Positions 1-7,270 of a DNA stretch of 36,015 nucleotides are shown piece by piece (position 1 is the stretch's first letter; each line of letters starts with the position of its first letter). A program made the translations under genes and the position numbers. The notes under the pieces are model-generated. The model ran no database searches. It saw only the letters and a list, made by a program, of their open reading frames with translations, and was not told where the DNA came from. The stretch is taken from positions 30,191 to 66,205 of the forward strand of contig DHOX01000045.1 of NCBI GenBank assembly GCA_002409785.1. The letters are read 5' to 3'. The stretch comes from Prevotella sp. UBA5379 (GTDB lineage: Bacteria > Bacteroidota > Bacteroidia > Bacteroidales > Bacteroidaceae).

Positions 1-120
1 ATAAACCGGCATTTTAGAGGAATATCCGAAAGCGAAAGCATAGGCGAAACCTGCCATCATATCAAGTAATATATAGTTCCGCCTAACATAGTAATCATAT
101 AATATCGGATTTCTCAACAT
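1..120 (-). CDS. N-terminal fragment of a gene leaving the window, possibly a LytS-type sensor histidine kinase
   Basis: An open frame starts with ATG at 120-118 on the minus strand and stays open to the window edge, so 40 codons are visible. It begins MLRNPILYDYY, followed by a hydrophobic stretch (about residues 17-33, LLDMMAGFAYAFAFGYS) that could start a membrane segment. The start overlaps the last 7 bases of the LiaF-like gene, which suggests one operon and translational coupling. In Bacteroidales, LiaF-like proteins are often followed by a LytS-type sensor kinase and a LytTR regulator; the kinase label rests only on that context and on the N-terminal look. No catalytic domain is in the window. 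The existence of the CDS is fairly likely; the function is a guess. Confidence 0.45.
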   Translation of the reverse strand, partial: MLRNPILYDYYVRRNYILLDMMAGFAYAFAFGYSSKMPVY

Positions 121-854
121 CTTATATCACCTCCGCCTAAAATCGCATTTACCTTAATTATCAATTTCCGGTCGGCAAAGGTCCCGTTCCCTGCTCTTTT
201 GTCTTCGAATCCTCCTAGAAAGGAATCAACAACGACTTCCACATACCAATCCTCAGGAACAATTATATCAACGCCTCCACAGATGACATCAACCTCAAGT
301 GTCGTCACTCCTTCAGGAAGAGTAGTCTTGCGAAGATCCAGTTTCATTCCTCCCATCACATTGTTAATTTCTCCTCCACGGAAAACTGGCTCCAAGAAGA
401 TCTCATCAATACCATTCATTATCAAATGATAATTCACACGGCCGTCTTTTCTATCCTGATAAGGATATTGCGCGTGGTGTCCACGCCACCCGCTAAGATA
501 TTGCCTGTGGACATGACAATGATGACAACGGTGGGTGATGATCAACAATCCGACAAAAATGATCACAACAGGCCAGAACACATTATGGAAGGTAACACTG
601 GAATAGGATAATCCTATAAGTGGTGCTAATTTAGGAAACAGGAAGAGGGCTCCAAAGACAAAAGTGGCAATCCCTAAACTGTAATGACGATAGCAGAATT
701 GTGTAACTCCTATCAAGATCAACAGCATCTGCCATGATAGTATCACGGATTTCCACTCTACCGGCAGAACGCCAAAATTGAACAGGAGGTAAATTACTCC
801 CACTAAAACAATAAGAACGCCCCAAAACAGACTTTTCAAACCATGTATTTTCAT
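114..854 (-). CDS. LiaF-like membrane protein (LiaF transmembrane plus cell-wall-response C-terminal domain)
   Basis: The 246-residue protein has four predicted membrane segments (about residues 9-29, 40-55, 59-78 and 90-108). A His/Cys-rich linker follows (HRCHHCHVH at 108-116, more His near 126). The soluble C-terminal domain (about 145-246) carries repeated glycine turns such as MGG, CGG, LGG and LGGGD. This matches proteins with a LiaF-type transmembrane region and a LiaF-like C-terminal domain, which in Firmicutes sense or repress cell-envelope stress signalling; the role in Bacteroidota is not settled. It is transcribed towards the truncated gene at the left edge and overlaps it by 7 bases. 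A well-formed promoter lies at 921-951. The 66-base leader can fold a small hairpin (arms 888-893 and 901-906). The metal-ligand-like linker is unusual, but metal binding is only inferred. Confidence 0.75.
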   Translation of the reverse strand: MKIHGLKSLFWGVLIVLVGVIYLLFNFGVLPVEWKSVILSWQMLLILIGVTQFCYRHYSLGIATFVFGALFLFPKLAPLIGLSYSSVTFHNVFWPVVIIFVGLLIITHRCHHCHVHRQYLSGWRGHHAQYPYQDRKDGRVNYHLIMNGIDEIFLEPVFRGGEINNVMGGMKLDLRKTTLPEGVTTLEVDVICGGVDIIVPEDWYVEVVVDSFLGGFEDKRAGNGTFADRKLIIKVNAILGGGDIRC

Positions 855-920
855 CTTATTTCATTTATTAATTTAAAAAACAATCAGAGTACATTGTATC
901 TGTACTTTACAAAATCGGTA

Positions 921-951
921 CAAAGTTAGCGTATCCAGACTGACTCTACAA
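921..951 (-). promoter_or_regulatory. Promoter of the LiaF-like gene
   Basis: On the minus strand TTG (951-949) is followed after exactly 20 bases by TAACTTTG (928-921), a perfect match to the Bacteroidota consensus TTG-N19-21-TAnnTTTG. The ATG is about 66 bases downstream. Confidence 0.75.
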
Positions 952-1027
952 CCCTATTTCGGTGAACCTATCTGTTATTGTCGGTAAACTGAATAAATAA
1001 TTTGATGAAATAAATGCAGCAAAACAA

Positions 1028-1048
1028 GATATTGCTAAAAACAATATC
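1028..1048 (-). terminator. Weak hairpin downstream of the 53-residue ORF
   Basis: GATATTG (1028-1034) and CAATATC (1042-1048) pair perfectly around a 7-base loop. On the minus strand the hairpin is followed by TTGTTTTGC. It may end the ribD transcript, but the stem is AT-rich and 60 bases past the last stop. The rest of 952-1107 shows nothing else recognisable. Confidence 0.35.
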
Positions 1049-1107
1049 AACCCGTTGGCAGAGTCGGATCCGTGTCCTTTCTCCTGCACTATCCGAATGG
1101 TTTCGGT

Positions 1108-1269
1108 CTACAGGTCCTCAATATATCCCTTCGTGAACATATCATAGCTGAGAGCATCCAGTTCTCCCAGCGTCATTTTCTCTACAGCCTCTTCAATCTT
1201 CCGGATCAAGACCTCGCGTTTATAGTCATCCGAAGCTGTCAGCCGTGAAGTAAACCTATTCGTTGCCAT
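1108..1269 (-). CDS. Small conserved-looking hypothetical protein, 53 residues, overlapping ribD
   Basis: I choose the ATG at 1269-1267 rather than the longer frame from 1311 because it is directly preceded on the minus strand by AAGGGAGGAGT, one of the few strong Shine-Dalgarno sequences in the window. The product begins MATNRFTSRLTASDDYKREV and is charged and helical-looking (IRKIEEAVEKMTLGELDALSYDM), with no membrane segment or cysteine. The start lies inside the last 14 bases of ribD, so it is probably translated from the ribD message by coupling. I do not recognise the family. Its compact amphipathic helix could be a protein-interaction module, but that is a guess. It is a short ORF, but the RBS and overlap argue that it is real. 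Confidence 0.6.
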   Translation of the reverse strand: MATNRFTSRLTASDDYKREVLIRKIEEAVEKMTLGELDALSYDMFTKGYIEDL

Positions 1270-2215
1270 ACTCCTCCCTTCTTTCATAAGTACAGATGAG
1301 TTGGTGATCATAGATTTTCTGACTCAGCAGCATCAGGTCACCCGGCAGCTGTGGTGCCCGTGTCCCCTCATCAATCACACAGTCCAAGGCCGTCTCTACA
1401 CGGATCTCATCCCATAAGCCGGCGGACAGGAAACTGTTCAGCGTTACCGCACCTCCTTCAACGACCAGACTCTGCTTCTGCTCCTCATAGAGTTGGTCCA
1501 AGACTGTTTTCGGCGTATCCGGGTGCCGCAGCACGATCCTTTCCGGGTCCGGACCGCTCCACTCCCTGACATTGAGTTGCGGATGCTCGCGCTCATCGGT
1601 GATACGACCTACGAGAATCGCATCATTCTCTGCCCGGAGCTGATGAACCAGCATCCGGGTAAAATCACTCGAAAGTTGTACAGGTCTGAAATGATCATCC
1701 ATCCGTCCATTGGCGCTCTGAGCCCATTTCAGAATGATGTAAGGCCGGTGAAGAGTATTGAAAGTCATGAACCGCCGGTTAAGATGGCGGCATTCTTTCT
1801 CCAGGACTCCCACGGTAACCTCAATGCCTGCAGCCCGGATTTTCTTTACGCCACGACCGCGCACCTTAGCGAAGGGATCGATGCTGCCACAGACCACACG
1901 ACGCACGCCCTTCCGGATAATGAGATCACAACAAGGCGGAGTCCGCCCATAATGAGAACAAGGCTCCAGGCTGACATAAATCGTAGACTCCGGCAGGAAT
2001 CGTTCATCTTCAGGACGGACAGAAGCAAAAGCATTCACCTCTGCATGCCCCTCGCCACAACGCACATGATAGCCTTCTCCGATAATCCGCCCCGCAGCAT
2101 TCACAATCACGGCTCCCACCATCGGGTTCGGTTTTGCGTTCTGACGGCCGTTCACAGCCAGCTGCAGACAACGATGCATGAATTTTTCATCCTGAGCTTC
2201 TTGGTCTTTCTCCAT
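1256..2215 (-). CDS. ribD: RibD: bifunctional pyrimidine deaminase / 5-amino-6-(5-phosphoribosylamino)uracil reductase
   Basis: This enzyme carries out the second and third steps of riboflavin synthesis in the cytosol. It deaminates the pyrimidine product of GTP cyclohydrolase II, then reduces its ribosyl side chain with NADPH. The N-terminal half is a CDA-type zinc deaminase: HAE at residues 57-59 (zinc His57, proton-shuttling Glu59) and PCSHYGRTPPC at 85-95 (zinc Cys86 and Cys95). The C-terminal half (about 157-319) is a DHFR-like reductase with ILKWAQSANGRM and VVEGGAVTLNSFL. At 319 residues it is somewhat shorter than E. coli RibD, the reductase being compact. It diverges from prmC with only 20 bases between the two start codons. 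I saw no FMN riboswitch upstream. ribF, which uses the pathway product, is at 29574-30527. Confidence 0.93.
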   Translation of the reverse strand: MEKDQEAQDEKFMHRCLQLAVNGRQNAKPNPMVGAVIVNAAGRIIGEGYHVRCGEGHAEVNAFASVRPEDERFLPESTIYVSLEPCSHYGRTPPCCDLIIRKGVRRVVCGSIDPFAKVRGRGVKKIRAAGIEVTVGVLEKECRHLNRRFMTFNTLHRPYIILKWAQSANGRMDDHFRPVQLSSDFTRMLVHQLRAENDAILVGRITDEREHPQLNVREWSGPDPERIVLRHPDTPKTVLDQLYEEQKQSLVVEGGAVTLNSFLSAGLWDEIRVETALDCVIDEGTRAPQLPGDLMLLSQKIYDHQLICTYERREEYGNE

Positions 2216-2231
2216 ATTTTCAGTAATTTTG
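2201..2231 (+). promoter_or_regulatory. Promoter of prmC, placed for a leaderless transcript
   Basis: TTG (2201-2203), 20 bases, then TAATTTTG (2224-2231) fits the Bacteroidota consensus exactly. Only four bases separate the -7 box from the prmC ATG at 2236, so transcription should start at or next to the start codon. The -33 element lies inside the first codons of ribD on the other strand. Confidence 0.65.
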
Positions 2232-2235
2232 CAAC

Positions 2236-3066
2236 ATGATCAGCATTCAGCAACTCTGGCAGGAACTGTCACCCCTCTATGATGCCGGCGAGGCAAAAGC
2301 CATCGTCCGCACCGTACTTGAAGTACGCTTCGGCCTGACACTTGCTGACCTACTCTGTGACAAAGTTAGTGAATTTTCAGCAGAAGAGTGCCAAACACTG
2401 GAAAAAATCATGCAGAGACTCAAGAGAGGTGAGCCCGTACAGTACATCTTAGGGCAAGCGGACTTCTGCGGACATCCCTTCAGGGTAGCTCCGGGAGTAC
2501 TCATCCCACGACCTGAAACCGCCGAACTCTGCGAACTCATCGTGCACCGGAAGCCTCATGGACGTATCCTGGACATCGGAACCGGCAGCGGGTGCATCGC
2601 CATCACACTTGCGCTGGCCTTGAAAGGAGATATACAAGCCACCGGCTGGGATCTTTCGGAGAAAGCGCTGCAGATCGCTGAGGAGAATGCACAGAGACTC
2701 CATGCAGAGGTGGCCTTCGCCCGCCAGGACGCCCTCCACCTTCCCATGGGCAACCAGCAGTGGGACGTCATTGTCAGCAATCCTCCTTACGTGACGGAAA
2801 AGGAACAATCAGAAATGGAGAAGAACGTCCTCGACTATGAACCAAGTATGGCCCTCTTTGTCCCCGATGATCATCCTCTATGCTTCTACCAGAGAATTAC
2901 CGAATATGCCAGAATGGCTCTCCGGCCAGGCGGAATGCTCTATTTCGAGATCAATCCCCTCTATGCAGATGCGATGAAATCGCTGGTTTCTGAAGCAGGC
3001 TTCCCTCATCCGGTCCTCCATAGGGACACCTTCGGAAAACTCAGGATGCTGATGGCCCGCCTGTAA
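2236..3066 (+). CDS. prmC: PrmC/HemK: release-factor glutamine N5-methyltransferase
   Basis: PrmC methylates the glutamine of the GGQ motif of release factors RF1 and RF2, using S-adenosylmethionine, and so tunes translation termination. The 276-residue length is normal. The N-terminal helical domain (1-75) ends with RGEPVQYILG (64-73), followed by GVLIPRPETAEL (87-98). The SAM loop LDIGTGSGCIA is at 112-122 and the diagnostic substrate motif NPPY at 182-185. No Shine-Dalgarno sequence is present, and the start codon sits right after a promoter -7 box (see the promoter entry). It heads a plus-strand row with recX and comF, and recX begins 40 bases after its stop. Confidence 0.93.
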   Translation: MISIQQLWQELSPLYDAGEAKAIVRTVLEVRFGLTLADLLCDKVSEFSAEECQTLEKIMQRLKRGEPVQYILGQADFCGHPFRVAPGVLIPRPETAELCELIVHRKPHGRILDIGTGSGCIAITLALALKGDIQATGWDLSEKALQIAEENAQRLHAEVAFARQDALHLPMGNQQWDVIVSNPPYVTEKEQSEMEKNVLDYEPSMALFVPDDHPLCFYQRITEYARMALRPGGMLYFEINPLYADAMKSLVSEAGFPHPVLHRDTFGKLRMLMARL

Positions 3067-3106
3067 ATGAATCTATTTAAAAAGATACCCCGGTTTATCC
3101 GGAATA

Positions 3107-3796
3107 ATGGAAATACTTATGAGAAGATCCTCAAGACAGAAATCAGAAGAACAGGCATTGAACATTCTCTCCTCTCTTTGCGCCACGGCGGAGTACTGTT
3201 CAGGAGAAATGGACGAAAAGATGAAACGATGGGATATGCCTGAGGCCATGCGCAAACGGGTCATCGGACGACTCATTTCAGACGGTTTCATCGATGATGA
3301 GCGATACTGCCGTGCCTTTATCCATGACAAGATCCACTATGCGAAATGGGGACGGCGCAAACTCGAGCTGGCTCTTTATAGGAAAGGTGTTTCCAAGGAG
3401 ATCTCAACTCCTGTCCTTGATGCCGTTCCTGAAGAAACCTATCTCAGCATCCTCCGGCCCCTGATGGAAACCAGGATAAAATCCGTCCGTGCCAGATCGG
3501 TATATGAACGGAACCAGAAACTCTTCCGCTTTGCTGCCGGCCGCGGATTCACGGCGGAGGTGATCCGGAGATGTATCCCGGGAGGAGAGGAGATGGATGC
3601 ATTCCCCCTGGACGCCGAAGAAACCGGCGCTTTCACCGATCGGGAAGACACCCCGGACCGGCTCTCCGGGACTTTCGGGGATGACGGACAGGAAGACCGG
3701 TTATCGAGCACCTTCGGCGAAGACGACCGGATCGACAGGGTCTCCACAACCTTCGGGGCACAAACACCAGCCACCAACAAGAAAAAAAACACATGA
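3107..3796 (+). CDS. recX: RecX family regulator of RecA, with a tandem-repeat C-terminal tail
   Basis: RecX proteins bind RecA filaments and modulate recombination. The helical RecX core covers about residues 10-160: the first repeat includes LISDGFIDDERYCRAFIHDK, then WGRRKLELALYRKGVS, and later repeats are more diverged. The rest (about 165-229) is an acidic, disordered-looking tail that is not part of the family core. It contains a 13-residue unit three times: DRLSGTFGDDGQE, DRLSSTFGEDDRI, DRVSTTFGAQTPA. The tail ends in a lysine run (NKKKNT). Start choice is uncertain between the ATG at 3107 and the ATG at 3119, with no clear RBS for either. The last four bases (ATGA) overlap comF, implying coupling. 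Confidence 0.82.
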   Translation: MEILMRRSSRQKSEEQALNILSSLCATAEYCSGEMDEKMKRWDMPEAMRKRVIGRLISDGFIDDERYCRAFIHDKIHYAKWGRRKLELALYRKGVSKEISTPVLDAVPEETYLSILRPLMETRIKSVRARSVYERNQKLFRFAAGRGFTAEVIRRCIPGGEEMDAFPLDAEETGAFTDREDTPDRLSGTFGDDGQEDRLSSTFGEDDRIDRVSTTFGAQTPATNKKKNT

Positions 3797-4491
3797 CCAT
3801 CAGTCTGCTTGAGAGAATCCTCAGCCTCATCGCACCAAGAACCTGCGCCATCTGCGGCGGACGGCTGGCACCGGGAGAAGATATGATCTGCTCCTCCTGC
3901 AACTATTCCCTGCCCCGGACTTATCAGTGGCAGCATCCTTACGACAACGAGATGGCAAAGACTTTCTGGGGGAAGATCCCCGTGGAGCGTGCCGCTGCCT
4001 GGATCTACCACCATGGCGGATCCCAGGAAGCACGCATGATCTATGCCTTGAAATACCAAGGGCACCGGGAATTCGGGGAATTCATGGGGAAGATGGTTGC
4101 TGAGGAGATCGCTCCCTCACATTTTTTTGAAGGCATAGATGCTATCGTACCCGTCCCCTTAGCCCGAAAGCGCCTGCGCCAGCGCGGCTATAACCAAAGC
4201 GATGAAATCGCCAGAGGCATCAGCGAGAGCACGGGCATCCCCGTATGGGACAAGATCATTACACGAAGCCGGTTCATCACCAGCCAGACCGAGAAGGACC
4301 GGTGGGAACGCGCAGACAATGTAGAAGGACTGTTCCAGGCTCATCATCCCGGGCAGGTTCGCGGTTGTCATCTTCTGCTGACGGATGACATCTGTACGAC
4401 CGGTGCCACGCTTACTGCCTGTGCCCGGGCACTCCAGAAAGCCGGAGGGAAGGAATTCAGTATTCTGACCTTAGGATATTCAAAGAGTTAA
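3793..4491 (+). CDS. comF: ComF family amidophosphoribosyltransferase-like protein
   Basis: The 232-residue protein has the ComF layout. An N-terminal four-cysteine zinc ribbon (CAIC at 18-21, CSSC at 33-36) is followed by a type I phosphoribosyltransferase domain. The PRPP loop LLLTDDICTTGATLTAC spans about 194-210, and PVPLARKRLRQRGYNQS lies in the middle. ComF proteins assist DNA uptake in naturally competent bacteria, probably in the cytoplasm with the translocase, but the enzymatic role is unresolved. ComM/YifB, another competence-linked factor, is encoded at 8881-10434. The gene overlaps recX by four bases. Competence of this organism is not shown by these two genes alone. Confidence 0.88.
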   Translation: MTISLLERILSLIAPRTCAICGGRLAPGEDMICSSCNYSLPRTYQWQHPYDNEMAKTFWGKIPVERAAAWIYHHGGSQEARMIYALKYQGHREFGEFMGKMVAEEIAPSHFFEGIDAIVPVPLARKRLRQRGYNQSDEIARGISESTGIPVWDKIITRSRFITSQTEKDRWERADNVEGLFQAHHPGQVRGCHLLLTDDICTTGATLTACARALQKAGGKEFSILTLGYSKS

Positions 4492-4582
4492 AAGCACTAT
4501 TCCCGAATTCTAAAAAGGAACGGTCATCATCCAAAAAATGCAAATTAGTCTCTCTCAAGACCTTTTATTGAGAAAAGTATTG

Positions 4583-4590
4583 TACCTTTG
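4583..4590 (+). promoter_or_regulatory. Probable -7 box of pyrE
   Basis: TACCTTTG fits TAnnTTTG, 32 bases before the pyrE ATG. The nearest TTG (4568-4570) is only 12 bases upstream, so the -33 element is poor. A small hairpin (TCTCAA 4553-4558, TTGAGA 4568-4573) overlaps the position where it should be. Confidence 0.5.
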
Positions 4591-4622
4591 TACGGAAATC
4601 TATATCACTTCTAACATTTATT

Positions 4623-5258
4623 ATGGACAACTTAAAAAAAGTTTTTGCACTAAAACTTCTTCAGATCAAGGCCATCAAGTTACAGCCCAACAATCCCTTT
4701 ACATGGGCGTCCGGCTGGAAGTCACCCTTTTACTGTGACAATCGCAAGACCTTGTCTTATCCCACCCTCAGGACATTCGTCAAACTCGAATTCGCACATA
4801 TCATCCAGGAACAGTTTCCTGAAGTTGAAGCCATTGCAGGCGTCGCTACAGGAGCAATCCCCCAGGGAGCTCTTGTCTCCGATGTGCTCAACCTGCCCTT
4901 CGTCTATGTCCGTTCGAAGCCTAAGAACCATGGCCTTGAAAACCTGATTGAAGGTGAACTGAAACCAGGGACGAAAGTAGTGGTCCTGGAAGACCTCGTC
5001 TCCACCGGCGGCTCATCCCTCAAGGCTGTTGAGGCCCTCCGCAAATACGGCTGTGAAGTCATCGGAATGGTCGCCTCTTATACCTACGGATTCCCGGAAG
5101 CGAAGAAAGCCTTCAAGGATGCTGGCGTCCAACTTTATACGTTGACGGATTATGATCATGTCGTGGCTGAAGCGCTGGAAACCGGCTATATTGCCGACAG
5201 CGATGTGGAGGTCCTGCATAAATGGCGCAAAGATCCGGCAAACTGGAAGAAGGAATAA
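4623..5258 (+). CDS. pyrE: PyrE: orotate phosphoribosyltransferase
   Basis: PyrE joins orotate to PRPP to give orotidine 5'-monophosphate, the fifth step of pyrimidine synthesis, in the cytosol. The 211 residues match the usual length. Visible signatures are the N-terminal substrate region (FTWASGWKSPFYCDNR, about 26-41), IAGVATGAIPQGALV, and the PRPP-binding loop VVVLEDLVSTGGSSLKAVEA (about 119-138). The ATG at 4623 is chosen over an out-of-frame upstream ORF, and a -7 box lies 32 bases before it. The SRPBCC gene follows after 73 bases and argH after that, a row I associate with Bacteroidales, so a common transcript is plausible. Confidence 0.95.
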   Translation: MDNLKKVFALKLLQIKAIKLQPNNPFTWASGWKSPFYCDNRKTLSYPTLRTFVKLEFAHIIQEQFPEVEAIAGVATGAIPQGALVSDVLNLPFVYVRSKPKNHGLENLIEGELKPGTKVVVLEDLVSTGGSSLKAVEALRKYGCEVIGMVASYTYGFPEAKKAFKDAGVQLYTLTDYDHVVAEALETGYIADSDVEVLHKWRKDPANWKKE

Positions 5259-5331
5259 CCGCACAACTGTTGATCACTAGAATAAAAACAATTTTCACCC
5301 CTGTCTCAAGGGATAATCCCGAGAAAGCAAC

Positions 5332-5751
5332 ATGATAAAGATCGAAAGCAGCGTCAAGCAGATACCCTACGCACAAGAGACTGTCTACAAGAACCTCAGT
5401 AACCTGAGCCATCTGGAACGGCTCAAAGATAAAATCCCGGCAGATAAGGTCGGGGAGGTGTCTTTTGACCGTGACAGCATCACTTTCAAAGTCCCCATGG
5501 CCGGGCAGGTCACCATGCAAGTGGTGAGCCGGGAAGAACCGAAGACCATTAAGTTGGAAACTGTAAAGAGTCCGGTTCCTCTCACCTTCTGGATACAGCT
5601 CCTTCCCACGGAGGAAAACGCTTGTAAGATGAAACTCACGGTCAAGGCTGAAGTCAGTCCTTTCCTGAAGGGAATGATCCAGAAACCTTTAGAAGAAGGC
5701 CTGGAGAAAATGGCCGATGCTCTGGCCGTTATCCCCTACGAAGAAGAATAA
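5332..5751 (+). CDS. SRPBCC (START-like) superfamily protein of unknown ligand
   Basis: The 139-residue protein begins MIKIESSVKQIPYAQETVYK and alternates hydrophobic strands with a long C-terminal helix (about residues 107-133, PFLKGMIQKPLEEGLEKMADALA). This is the SRPBCC/polyketide-cyclase-like helix-grip fold, with the NLSHLERLKD start typical of that superfamily. Such proteins bind hydrophobic ligands in a cavity, and the ligand here cannot be read from sequence. There is no signal peptide, so it should be cytosolic. It lies between pyrE and argH on the same strand. The fold assignment is from sequence pattern only. Confidence 0.65.
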   Translation: MIKIESSVKQIPYAQETVYKNLSNLSHLERLKDKIPADKVGEVSFDRDSITFKVPMAGQVTMQVVSREEPKTIKLETVKSPVPLTFWIQLLPTEENACKMKLTVKAEVSPFLKGMIQKPLEEGLEKMADALAVIPYEEE

Positions 5752-5820
5752 GACTACCTCCCTGTTTTTGACAAGACAGCCCTTGGCATAGTTTCTGGAG
5801 AACCAATAACAGAATTTAAA

Positions 5821-5851
5821 ACGGCCTTACGAGATCCCCCCGCAAGGCCGT
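5821..5851 (+). other. Hairpin in the argH leader
   Basis: ACGGCCTT (5821-5828) and AAGGCCGT (5844-5851) pair perfectly around a 15-base loop containing a C-run. No U-tract follows in the plus direction, so it is not a standard terminator. It sits 82 bases before the argH start and could be an mRNA-stability or processing structure. Otherwise the 181-base gap 5752-5932 shows nothing. Confidence 0.4.
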
Positions 5852-5932
5852 AACGGTATAACAAGAGAGCCCGGCTTACCTGGAAGTCGTTTGCGGAAAA
5901 GCCGGAGAACATCAATTTAAAGAGAGACGATT

Positions 5933-7270
5933 ATGGCGAAAAAACTTTGGGAAAAAGGTTATGAAATCAATAAAGAGATAGAAACCTTTACAATCGGACA
6001 TGACCGGGAGATGGACCTGTACCTGGCCAAATATGATGTCCTGGGGTCCATGGCTCACATCACGATGCTGGAATCCATCGGTCTTCTGACAAAAGACGAA
6101 CTCAGCCAGCTCCTCTCTGAGCTCAAGAATATCTACAGGATCTGTGAACGCGGAGAGTTCAAGATCGAAGAGGGGGTGGAGGATGTCCACTCACAGGTAG
6201 AGCTCATGCTGACCCGCCAACTCGGAGACACGGGCAAGAAAATTCATTCCGGGCGAAGCCGTAACGACCAGGTCCTGCTTGACCTGAAACTCTTTACCCG
6301 GCATGAACTCAAAGAAGTCGTGGACCATGTAAAGATACTATTTGACGAACTCATCCAGAAGAGCAACCAGTACAAGGATGTCCTGATGCCAGGCTATACC
6401 CATCTCCAGATAGCCATGCCAAGCAGTTTCGGACTCTGGTTCGGCGCTTACGCCGAATCACTGGCAGATGATATGTTCTATCTGCTGGCCGCCTACCGTA
6501 TGGTTAACCGCAACCCCCTGGGCAGTGCTGCAGGCTATGGCAGCAGTTTCCCTCTCAACCGTTCCATGACCACCCGGCTTCTGGGATTTGACTCCATGGA
6601 CTATAATGTCATCTACGCCCAGATGGGCCGTGGAAAGATGGAACGCAACGTATCCTTCTCCCTGGCAACCGTGGCGGGAACACTCGCCAAACTCGCTTAT
6701 GATGCCTGCCTGTTCAACTGTCAGAACTTCGGTTTCATACACCTTCCCAAAGAATGTACGACAGGGTCAAGCATCATGCCCCATAAGAAAAACCCCGATG
6801 TCTTCGAACTGATCCGGGCCAAGAGCAACAAGATCCAGAGTCTGCCACAGCAGATCATGATGATCATGAACAACCTTCCTTGCGGCTATTTCCGTGACCT
6901 GCAGATGATCAAGGAAGTATTCCTGCCAGCATTCGACGAACTGATCAACTGTCTGCAGATGACAGCTTACATCATTAACAAGATGGAAGTCAACACCCAT
7001 ATCCTGGACGATCCGATGTACGATCCGATCTTCTCCGTGGAAGAAGTCAACCGACTCACGACAGGCGGGATGCCGTTCCGGGATGCCTACAAGAAAGTAG
7101 GACTGGAAATCGAAGCCGGGACCTTCAGACCCGACAAGCATATCCACCACACTCACGAGGGCTCCATCGGCAATCTCTGTAATGATCAGATAGAGCTTCT
7201 TATGAAGAAAAACCTCAGCGATTTTCACTTTGAGAAAGTTGAGAAGGCTGAAAAAGATTTATTGAAATAA
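5933..7270 (+). CDS. argH: ArgH: argininosuccinate lyase
   Basis: ArgH splits argininosuccinate into arginine and fumarate, the last step of arginine synthesis. The 445-residue protein belongs to the fumarase/aspartase superfamily. It has HSGRSRNDQVLLD (about 103-115), the helical tetramer core, and the flexible signature loop GSSIMPHKKNPD (about 278-289), which holds the catalytic serine. The ATG at 5933 follows AAAGAGAGACGATT, a modest purine-rich RBS. It is probably transcribed with pyrE and the SRPBCC gene, though the 181-base gap before it leaves room for its own control. Arginine-related argB and speA are encoded together at 24420-27179. The stop is followed at once by the 22-bp repeat locus. 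Confidence 0.95.
   Translation: MAKKLWEKGYEINKEIETFTIGHDREMDLYLAKYDVLGSMAHITMLESIGLLTKDELSQLLSELKNIYRICERGEFKIEEGVEDVHSQVELMLTRQLGDTGKKIHSGRSRNDQVLLDLKLFTRHELKEVVDHVKILFDELIQKSNQYKDVLMPGYTHLQIAMPSSFGLWFGAYAESLADDMFYLLAAYRMVNRNPLGSAAGYGSSFPLNRSMTTRLLGFDSMDYNVIYAQMGRGKMERNVSFSLATVAGTLAKLAYDACLFNCQNFGFIHLPKECTTGSSIMPHKKNPDVFELIRAKSNKIQSLPQQIMMIMNNLPCGYFRDLQMIKEVFLPAFDELINCLQMTAYIINKMEVNTHILDDPMYDPIFSVEEVNRLTTGGMPFRDAYKKVGLEIEAGTFRPDKHIHHTHEGSIGNLCNDQIELLMKKNLSDFHFEKVEKAEKDLLK

Noticed and set aside
1493..2239. 248-residue plus-strand ORF
   Set aside because: It lies antisense to ribD, which has intact deaminase and reductase motifs.
2216..2400. FMN riboswitch or clear promoter for ribD
   Set aside because: I found no RFN-like conserved segments. 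A TAACTTTG box at 2361-2368 on minus has its TTG 23 bases away, outside the usual spacing.
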